Part shown: in pieces, positions 57,096 to 64,000 of the stretch
How positions within the stretch are numbered: position 1 is the first letter of the stretch
How the letters are laid out: every line of letters starts with the position of its first letter
Assembly (NCBI GenBank): GCA_030374765.1
Contig: JARGXX010000129.1
Coordinates: 372,001 to 436,000 of the forward strand
Source of the DNA: Agarophyton chilense
Lineage: Eukaryota; Rhodophyta; Florideophyceae; Gracilariales; Gracilariaceae
Reading direction: 5' to 3'
DNA: 64,000 nucleotides
The notes under the pieces: generated by a model
What the model was told of the DNA's origin: nothing
The model's input: only the letters and a program-made list of their open reading frames with translations
Databases searched by the model: none
Translations under genes and position numbers: made by a program

Positions 57096-58269
57096 TCGGG
57101 TACGGGGTCTCAGGCGAGATTTTAGGACTTTTTGAATGAGAAGAGAAGAGCTGCTAGTGTTGGGAGCTTACAGTGGGATCTTGTGAAAAGTGTCAGATGA
57201 TTTACGGATATTTTAGCACTACAAAAGCCTTAAAATCATCATTTTTCGAAGTTAGAAAAAATGAATACGTGGATTTTGTGGAAGAGTCTGCCAAACAAGA
57301 TGGTTCTGTCAAAACAGCTATTACAGCACTTTTTCCAGAGCAATGGCCCCGCAAAAGCACCTATAAAAAGGGGCTTAATGTACGATACATCGCACATTAG
57401 GCGGTTTTTGAATATTCTAACATTACCTTATGTACGATTTATCTTTGTACTATGACCAGAATCGTGTGTCATTCTGTTGTTACGACGAGGGAAGGGGATT
57501 TGAGTTAAAGAGAAAGATATGGTAAAGAAGTTTTGGGAGGATAAAGGCAAATACAGTCGGCAGTGTATGAGGTCTAACTTGTTCTCTCGTTCTTTTCTTT
57601 CTCCCCTCTTGGGTGGTTTTCTATTCTGTTTAAATAGACTTTGTGCTCCTCCAAGTCTCTTCCCCCGAGTGCTCTTTTCAGCGGTCTCTACCGCCTCTGT
57701 CTGCTTTTGACCTTTTTTGTTCTCTCTGTTCTCTTTCTTTCTTTTTGGGTCTCCCATCATTGATCCTTCCATATTCAACGCCTCTTTTCGTGTTCCTTGA
57801 GTCTCTGTGCTTTAATTCCATGTTTATGTGTAGGTTCCTCTTAGTCAGTCAATTCTAATTATTACTATCAGCATACACGTTTACACCGGTTTTAATCGTC
57901 TCATTTTGTCCTCATCTACTCTGAGACTTCCACAATCGCACATTACTGGCACTAGGGTTATACAGTTGCCTCTTTCTGCCACATATATTTTGATCATTAT
58001 ATCATTCGCACTCTTTACCCATTACACTTTTTTGTCGTCTTTCTTTGACTTTCATTTTTTGCACTATTCTGGGCCGGTACTCTCGAGAGCATATCTACTT
58101 TTTGTGTCTTCCGAGGTTGTAGCTACCGGCGTTGTGTCCCCTAATTGCTTTGAATGGATAAGACTTTTAAATTTTGTAATTACTGCGTCTTTTGTTGCTC
58201 TTCATTATCCTTTCGACACTTTAGATCACATACGAGTAAAAAGCATTGTTCGCACAAACCTCTAATCAC

Positions 58270-58440
58270 AGCGTGCCAAGACATGCCTACAGATCTAGCA
58301 GATGCGTTTCGGTAGTGCACCCAGCCAACCACGGAGCGCTCACAAATGTACAAGGCCTTGATTTGCACACTGGTAGTGATCCCGACAAATCACGGCGCGC
58401 CCACGGATGTACAGCGTCCGCATTTGCGATTAGGTAGCAT
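58270..58440. repeat. about three imperfect 61-bp tandem units
   Basis: Successive units share a CTACAGATCT/GTACAAGGCC-like start, a GCATTTG or GATTTGCAC core, then GGTAGTG and a CAACCACGG or CAAATCACGG end. Units are about 61 bp and diverged. Confidence 0.6.
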
Positions 58441-59554
58441 TACTTGCTTTTCCGCCAATTCATTTAGCTATTGGTACACCACGTGTAAGAATCAGCCATA
58501 TAGTATCCGCGTTACATTAACCTGCAATCAATTCGGACGGCGACGCAGTCATACATTGTGCCAGACGTTTAAATGGCACGCCATTGCAGAACTTATGGGC
58601 ATTTTTACGTCTAAAGGTCCCTGATTTCATCTATTTCTGTACTTCGTATCTTATTGCCTGGGTTTTTGTCCCTACCCTATCTCTTTCTTATTGACAATCT
58701 CACCTCTGCAGAGGTAGCCAATTACCCTTTCCTGTCTTACATTCGGCTTCTGTTTGTTATTTCGCACGATCAAAGAACACTACCGCTTATTTCACCTTCT
58801 AAAGGAGCAGGACTCGGACATCCCGTAGATTCTTCCTCTCGCAGGTTTTGATTTAGATACTCTTCGTTGATTTCAAGGCGTTAGCGATTCGCTTTTGGTA
58901 CCTATTCTTGACCATTAACTGGAGAGAAAGAGATGCTTTTATTCGCACTTCCTTTTTGGGTTTTATCTCTTGAAATGTCCGAAGACGCTGTGCAAAAGTT
59001 TTCCTAATTCGAGTCAATAATTCAGATGTCTACGGCTGTATCAAATATGGACAAAAACAAGGCATATATCAACGCTGTAGAAAGATTTAACAGATCCATG
59101 TTTTCTCGTAATGAATGGCATCTCAATCTGAACTAGATAAACTATGTGAGCGCACGATGTGAAGAGATTCAAAAAATTTTGTGGAACGATGACAATGAAA
59201 GAGCTGTTTTTCCTCTGTGGAGTTGTAGGTGCATTAAAATTTGTATTAAAAAACGGAAAGCCAAGGCCATTAATCACAAAGCCCCGGTTTAGTTCCAGTT
59301 TCTGTACAATCACGAACCCCAAATGTTTGTCGCTTTTTATTTAGATGTATTTGTGCCAGAAATATTCTTCTTTATGGGTACGGGGTACAAAAAGGCCTCT
59401 ACGTCTGGTTACCCTGCGTTTATTCTCTTCAAAACGATTGCGTTCTGAAAGGTTTTTTACGAGCTTTTCCGTCTTACCACAAAGAAAGCCACAGAAAAAA
59501 ACAGCCTAGGGCCTGAAATTTCTTACTTCATGGAGTTTCAAGTATCGGTCAGAT

Positions 59555-59791
59555 GAAGATTACCAGCTTCCGCCACCACCCGAAGTTTTGAATCAAATGA
59601 TAAGCGAGCACACGAGCCATGTGCCATTAAAGTTTAAAGAGCTCGGGATTGAGCCTGCGAAGACGCATGCGGTCCTAAACTCTTCGCTGTTGAACCCGCA
59701 TCTATTTACTAGCCTAAGCAAAATGCCATGGTTGAGAGAAAATGGAGAGCCTCGAATGGGTGGGCGCAAATGCGGCCCTATGTACCCCTAG
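59555..59791 (+). other. coding-like patch of unknown origin
   Basis: One frame is open from upstream of 59,588 and reads LPPPPEVLNQMISEHTS ... LKFKELGIEPAKTHAVLNSS, with good codon texture but no ATG start that makes sense. A second frame continues to 60,003. It may be an exon of an unrecognised gene or a decayed transposon piece. Confidence 0.3.
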
Positions 59792-60251
59792 AGTGTATTT
59801 TGTTGTTGGGTCCACCTCCGGAGAGACAAGGTTGGCTACACGTGGCCAGCCTTACACATAGACAGCTCCTTCGGTGTTGCATTGAACTCAATGCCACGTC
59901 GCGTTCTGGCTGCTATTCAGCGGAAAGCTTCACAAATTATCAAATGTTTGACAGGCGATTCTTAAATGATGAGTCAAGAATAAAGTCTCGCGCATCTTCA
60001 TAAATTTCGATTTCTATTTTGCTCGTTCATGATGTGTTGCAATCAGAATGGGTTACGTATGCAGGTTTTCATGAGGCGTTTGGATACACTTAGCATTGCA
60101 CAGTGTGCACTGTGTAGGTTGTGTGCGCATAAAGACATCAGTGTCTCTTTCATAACTATGCACGCTGCGGATAGATACCCTTTGTACAGTCCACTGAAGT
60201 CTGTTTGGGATCTTTTCGTCCAAGGGCTCTTCCAAGCGAGGCTTTTCCACT

Positions 60252-61370
60252 ATGACAAAACCAAAGGCTCCCACGGCCATTTGCTGTGGTCTAAGCTGCA
60301 TAGACATCGAGCTCCACAATACCAACGTCCCAATCTCGATAGAGTCCGTAACCACGTTCTCTCACACCACGTTCACCGCCGGCGGCTCGGCACCGCAGAC
60401 GTCTCGCGCCTTGGTTTCGCTATGCATTCAGACCGCATTGCTAACGCTCATAGGCGACGACCCGCACGGAAAGACGCTTCGGGACCTTCTACTAGAGACC
60501 AATGTCGACGTGAGGGGCATTCAAGTCAGCGCGGAAACTTGCACAAGTCTGGCAGTCCTCCCATTGTTTATCGACGGCCGACGGGGTTGTTTCGTCACTC
60601 TTGGTGCGAATAACGTAGCGTCCGCTGCTAACCTTCTACCGCGATCTGTCATAGACACCCTATTCACAAAATCCTTGAAGGTATTTCATTTTGGATACCC
60701 TCATCTCATGCCGCAACTGCAGGGACGCGCGTTGGGAGAGCTTTTCGAGCGAGTGCGAGAAGGTGCACCTCATGTGCTTCTCACGCTCGACCTGAACGGT
60801 GCAGACACGACAGAAACGCCGGGAACGCCAATACTGCTTCCAGCATTGAAATACACCGCTGCAATCCATGCAAATATAGACGAAGCCTGCGTAATCACAG
60901 GTCTCGCCGCGCCATCCAGCGGCGACACAATGTCTGCACATGTCTTAAAGCCTATCGTGACATGGTTCATAGATAATGGAGCAGGCACAGCATGCATTAC
61001 GTGTGGAAAAGATGGAGTCTTCATAGCGACACGCGCCGAAGACAACCCAGAACACAGGTTATCACCGCATCTCGAACACGGTGTGTTCGTGTACAAGGGA
61101 GCTTTCACACTGACAGGCGATGGGCCTGTAAACGCAAGTGGTGCAGGCGACGCATTCATGGCCGGCATCATCGCCGAACTGGCTGAGTCAGGCGGAAAAG
61201 GCGGTGTTGCACGTCTTGCAGACGCCGGACTAGCGAGCGCTTTACACCGCATTGACCCTACATTTTGTGGCGAAAAAGCTGACATCAATCGACTGCTTTC
61301 CCTCACAGAGAACAGAGGTCGCATTCCTCCGAGAGACAGTCTGCAACCATCCGAGTATGAAGCGAAATAA
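60252..61370 (+). CDS. pfkB-family carbohydrate kinase (ribokinase-like)
   Basis: A 372-residue kinase of the ribokinase/pfkB superfamily, starting at the ATG at 60252. The Gly-rich N-terminal signature is TAGGSAPQTSRAL (about 42-54), with the TLIGDDPHGKTLRDLL segment after it. The C-terminal signature is NASGAGDAFMAGII (294-307), in which Asp300 would be the catalytic base and GAGD the anion hole. The family phosphorylates sugars or nucleosides (ribose, fructose, adenosine, 2-keto-3-deoxygluconate) using ATP; the substrate cannot be told from motifs. It has no transit peptide that I can see, so a cytosolic place is likely. One exon. It converges on eIF2-gamma, with only 88 bp between the stop codons. 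Confidence 0.87.
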   Translation: MTKPKAPTAICCGLSCIDIELHNTNVPISIESVTTFSHTTFTAGGSAPQTSRALVSLCIQTALLTLIGDDPHGKTLRDLLLETNVDVRGIQVSAETCTSLAVLPLFIDGRRGCFVTLGANNVASAANLLPRSVIDTLFTKSLKVFHFGYPHLMPQLQGRALGELFERVREGAPHVLLTLDLNGADTTETPGTPILLPALKYTAAIHANIDEACVITGLAAPSSGDTMSAHVLKPIVTWFIDNGAGTACITCGKDGVFIATRAEDNPEHRLSPHLEHGVFVYKGAFTLTGDGPVNASGAGDAFMAGIIAELAESGGKGGVARLADAGLASALHRIDPTFCGEKADINRLLSLTENRGRIPPRDSLQPSEYEAK

Positions 61371-61458
61371 GAACATGAGTATGGGAGTGACCTGACGCTC
61401 ACAATGTACGTAATTTGAAGTTCGTTTACCTGTACACAACGCCGCGAGATGAGGCGGG

Positions 61459-62847
61459 TTATGATGAGGACAAGTTGATTGTTGATCCGGCACGAATTCG
61501 ACCCCATCCAATGAGACGCCAGTGCTTATCAATCCTTCTGGACAGGGCGATCTTTTCGTCCACCGAGGTGCAAACGGGGTTTGAAAGGGTAAACTTGGCC
61601 AAATCTCTTTTGACAGCAAGAACTTTGCCTCCCGTACTAGTACTACCAATGTTGACCATAAGCATTTCACCTTTGTTAAGTTTCGAAACCTTGGCCTGCT
61701 TACTATCGCCTTCAGTCTTCATACCTAATAGACGTCTCAGTAAAAAGAAGTTAACCTCAAGCTCGCAATAGACATCTGGCAAGTGTCCTCGTGCACCAAG
61801 CACAGCTCCAACAAGACGGTCGGCCCTTGTAAGAGTTGGGTCAATCTTTGTACCAACACCGATGAGTCCACCTGGCGCCGCATACTGCAAATCATTTTGC
61901 TCAGCGTGCATAGAGCGAATGACACTCATGATAGGACTACAGGCCATCTTTCCATTGGCGTCGCGAAAGGTGATGCCCGGTCTGACCTCAATGGCGTCAC
62001 CAACCTTAAGAACGCCCTGCATGATGGAGCCACCGGCAACGCCGCCCTTCAAATTGTCGACCTCCTCTCCCGGTTTGTTAACATCAAAACTTCGAATAAC
62101 TATCATTCTCGGAGAGCTGGTGAAGTCTCTGAGGGGAACGGGCACCTTCTTGATGAGATACTCGACAACAACGTCGATGTTGTACTTGAGTTGGGCCGAG
62201 ATGGGAATGATGGGGGATCCGTCGGCGACGGTTCCTCGAGTGAATTCGCGAATCTGTTCGGATTGAGCCTCTGCGTGGGTGCCCTTGACGAGATCGATCT
62301 TGTTTTGAAGAATGATTATGTTTCTGAGCTTCATGATCTCGACGGCGGCCAAATGCTCGCTGGTCTGCGGCTGCGGACAGGGCTCATTACCGGCAATAAG
62401 CAATAAAGCGGCGTCCATGACGGCGGCGCCGTTGAGCATGGTGGCCATGAGAATGTCATGGCCAGGGCAGTCGACGAAGCTGACGTGCCTCATGAGCTGC
62501 ATGGAGGCGCCGCAGCCAGGGACCTCGCAGAGGGGGGCATCCTCTTTCGCCGATCCGTAAGCGCGATAGCACGATGGCCTCGGGCAGACCGGATCGCTGC
62601 ACTTGTACAGCTTGGCGTTGGCGTAACCGAGCTTGATGGTGATGTTTCGCTCATGCTCGGTTTTGAAGCGGACCGTCTGCACGCCGGAGATAGCCTTTAC
62701 GACGGTAGACTTTCCGTGGGCCACATGGCCGATGGTGCCGATGTTGATGGTGGCCTGGCGCGAGATGACGTTTGGCGAGAGTGGGGTGAGGGAGTGCACG
62801 TCGAGTGTGGACAGATCCTGCTCGGCCAGTCCGCGGGGGTCGGCCAT
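61459..62847 (-). CDS. EIF2S3: translation initiation factor 2 subunit gamma
   Basis: A 462-residue GTPase, close to the usual length. G1 is GHVAHGKS (40-47), G3 DCPGH (126-130), G4 NKID (182-185), then SAQ. A zinc knuckle CSDPVC...CYRAYG...CEVPGC lies at 83-112, as in archaeal and eukaryotic eIF2-gamma. Domains II and III follow with [11 protein letters not shown] and [17 protein letters not shown]. eIF2-gamma binds GTP and initiator Met-tRNA and carries it to the 40S ribosome with the alpha and beta subunits. Start ATG at 62847 ([11 protein letters not shown]). One exon, and conserved along its whole length. The gene on its 3' side is the sugar kinase. Confidence 0.97.
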   Translation of the reverse strand: MADPRGLAEQDLSTLDVHSLTPLSPNVISRQATINIGTIGHVAHGKSTVVKAISGVQTVRFKTEHERNITIKLGYANAKLYKCSDPVCPRPSCYRAYGSAKEDAPLCEVPGCGASMQLMRHVSFVDCPGHDILMATMLNGAAVMDAALLLIAGNEPCPQPQTSEHLAAVEIMKLRNIIILQNKIDLVKGTHAEAQSEQIREFTRGTVADGSPIIPISAQLKYNIDVVVEYLIKKVPVPLRDFTSSPRMIVIRSFDVNKPGEEVDNLKGGVAGGSIMQGVLKVGDAIEVRPGITFRDANGKMACSPIMSVIRSMHAEQNDLQYAAPGGLIGVGTKIDPTLTRADRLVGAVLGARGHLPDVYCELEVNFFLLRRLLGMKTEGDSKQAKVSKLNKGEMLMVNIGSTSTGGKVLAVKRDLAKFTLSNPVCTSVDEKIALSRRIDKHWRLIGWGRIRAGSTINLSSS

Positions 62848-63021
62848 GGTGCGCGCGGTCCCGGATCGATCGCGCCTTTCGCTTCGGCTTGAGATTCGAC
62901 TTTCTCTTCACCTTTTCGTCTGCGCTTGCGCTCTCAGCGGTGGATACAGCTGTTAGCGCCGCTGAGCTGCCCGGTTCCGTTCCAAGCCCAGCAGCGGTGG
63001 CGGACAAGCGCCGAAAGCACA

Positions 63022-63096
63022 CGGCGTCGCCGACGTACGCCATCTGACCAATAAAAACGCTGGCCTCAACATGTAGTAACTTACTCTGCAAAACGA
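63022..63096 (+). repeat. 75-bp segment shared with 33,226-33,298
   Basis: GCCGACGTACG, CTGACCAATAA, GCTGGCCTCAACATGT and TACTCTGCAAAAC match in order and orientation. The copy at 33.2 kb lies in a candidate small gene; here the frame closes after AACATG. Confidence 0.75.
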
Positions 63097-63439
63097 TATG
63101 GGATGTCACGTAGACCCTATCCAGAGTAAAAGCGAGATAAAATCTTCTTTCTGGCAGAAAAGATTGCCCCAAAAGGTTGTAACGAGATGTTCAATGTATG
63201 TGAAGGACACCTGTCTCGAGAGGAGTGCCCCTGTTGTCAGGACCTGGTCTATACACATAAGTCTAGTGTAATCCGGTCTTGCTGATCACTGTAAACCGCC
63301 CCAACGGACTGCTGACGTTCTGACGGTAAGCTTGTGACGAGCTAATCAGCGCACTCTACCGGGTGTAGCGCTCTATCGAGCCGGCTGACGCGTCAGTAGT
63401 CAGTGACAATGGTGGATTATTTCTCAATGGTATATTGAT

Positions 63440-63570
63440 GCCCGATCTGTACCTTTGTAAGGTGCGCTGCGTGACGTAAGGATGAAAGCGGCTTACAATC
63501 TTTCCTCATGCAGCCGCACAGATCGGACATACTACAATCTTTCGTCACGCAGTCGTACAGATTAACGGCT
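63440..63570. repeat. direct and inverted repeat block
   Basis: ACAATCTTTC(C/G)TCA(T/C)GCAG(C/T)CG(C/T)ACAGAT occurs at 63,495 and 63,534. A partly complementary GATCTGTAC...TGCGTGACG lies just upstream at 63,443-63,474, so the RNA or DNA could fold into a hairpin. Confidence 0.55.
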
Positions 63571-63659
63571 GAACGGCTAATTAAACTCAATGGTTCCTCA
63601 AATTTTGAGTAAAACTGGTAAGGTTTTTTTTATAAACGTTCACTCTTTCACATTCTAAG

Positions 63660-63845
63660 TAATCATAATCATTGAATTAAGATGATAATCTTTGAAATGG
63701 GGATGATACTCTTTGAATTTGGATGATAATCTTTGAATTTGGATGATAACATTTGAATGTAGATCATATGCTTTGAATGTAGATCATATGCTTTGAATGT
63801 AGATCATATGCTTTGAATTTAGATCATAATCTTTGAATTTAGAGC
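63660..63845. repeat. 20-bp tandem array, about nine units
   Basis: Units of the type ATGATAATCTTTGAATTTGG and ATCATATGCTTTGAATGTAG follow one another. Two unit variants form blocks, the second one three times in near-identical form. Confidence 0.9.
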
Positions 63846-64000
63846 GTTCACAAAAACACAAAAAACATTGAATTTCGATCGGTACAACCGTGGGTTCAGA
63901 ATCTAAAACAATTCTTGACATTTCTTTGATTTTCAATACAAAACCTATGCCTGTACCCAAACAAGCCTATTTTGTTTTTGTAACGATGTTGTCCCTTGTG

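Larger units (their letters stand above)
52892..57400 (-). mobile_element. piggyBac-like DNA transposon, decayed
   Basis: An 18-bp near-palindrome, TGTACGATGTATCGTACA, follows a TTAA at 52,892-52,895. The matching TGTACGATACATCGCACA sits at 57,379-57,396 before TTAG, which could be a mutated TTAA. TTAA targets are the mark of piggyBac elements. Inside, minus-strand frames hold a transposase-like region with the C-terminal Cys/His domain of that family. Further copies of the palindrome at 53,100 and, weaker, 57,431 leave the exact ends uncertain. A 101-residue RG-rich frame at 56,790-57,095 may be its N-terminal exon or a second gene. Confidence 0.6.
57401..60251. other. gene-poor interval
   Basis: About 2.8 kb, T-rich at 57.5-58.3 kb. 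No gene is supported. It contains the 61-bp repeat at 58.27 kb and a coding-like patch at 59.55-60.0 kb (described separately). Confidence 0.4.
62848..64000. other. upstream region of eIF2-gamma and right edge
   Basis: No gene is supported. It holds the eIF2-gamma promoter, a 75-bp segment shared with 33.2 kb (63,022-63,095), an inverted and direct repeat block (63,440-63,570) and a 20-bp tandem array. Confidence 0.45.

Noticed and set aside
63330-63395. tRNA-like segment on the minus strand (GATAGAGCGCTAC...)
   Set aside because: It has a D-arm-like piece but no T-arm or acceptor pairing.
63495-63845. Possible CRISPR-like array
   Set aside because: The repeats are contiguous without unique spacers, and the setting is eukaryotic.

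Overview
This is nuclear DNA of a eukaryote. The genes include a MAP kinase, a three-repeat Myb factor, COQ9, BET1, ADA2, QCR9 and eIF2-gamma. Most coding regions are single exons or carry one short intron (50-112 nt class, GT..AG), and a chromovirus LTR retrotransposon and a piggyBac-like transposon are present. Sparse short introns, compact gene clusters, a MAP kinase with a TDY activation loop, and chromovirus content would fit a red alga. That assignment is an inference; no organelle or marker gene settles it.

Layout. 0.5-6.3 kb: a very long minus-strand gene with an SR/SLSPP repeat tract and a C2H2-like zinc finger, probably two exons. 7.7-8.5 kb: a type II membrane glycosyltransferase-like protein. 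8.5-11.1 kb: gene-poor. 11.1-17.4 kb: a GC-rich cluster of five minus-strand genes about 250-550 bp apart (MAP kinase, a double ZNRD2/SSSCA1-type zinc-ribbon protein, QCR9, an AUR1/PAP2-like membrane enzyme, a type I membrane protein). 17.4-18.4 kb: a divergent promoter region with repeated ACGT cores. 18.4-21.2 kb: R1R2R3-Myb. 22.2-23.1 kb: COQ9. 23.2-27.6 kb: an unusually long ADA2. 28.3-28.8 kb: BET1. 29.2-30.0 kb: a two-module B-box-like protein.

30-34.7 kb is largely empty, with one weak small-gene candidate (33.1-33.4 kb). A segment of that candidate recurs upstream of eIF2-gamma at 63.0 kb. 34.7-46.5 kb is a Ty3/gypsy chromovirus with two 914-bp LTRs that differ at about eight sites, so it is a recent arrival. 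It carries a long antisense open region between its chromodomain and 3' LTR. Beside it (46.9-47.7 kb) lies a much older gag fossil of a related element. 47.8-60 kb is AT-richer and gene-poor, and holds a decayed piggyBac-like transposon (about 52.9-57.4 kb) whose coding region also shows a YqaJ-like nuclease signature. 60.3-62.8 kb returns to housekeeping genes: a pfkB-family sugar kinase and eIF2-gamma, convergent and 88 bp apart. The right edge has inverted and 20-bp tandem repeats.

The genes do not form a pathway. They serve separate housekeeping roles: transcription (Myb, ADA2), signalling (MAPK), respiration and ubiquinone (QCR9, COQ9), ER-Golgi traffic and glycosylation (BET1, glycosyltransferase, AUR1-like), and translation (eIF2-gamma). 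Several coding starts were set at the first in-frame ATG, since longer frames open only at non-ATG codons.
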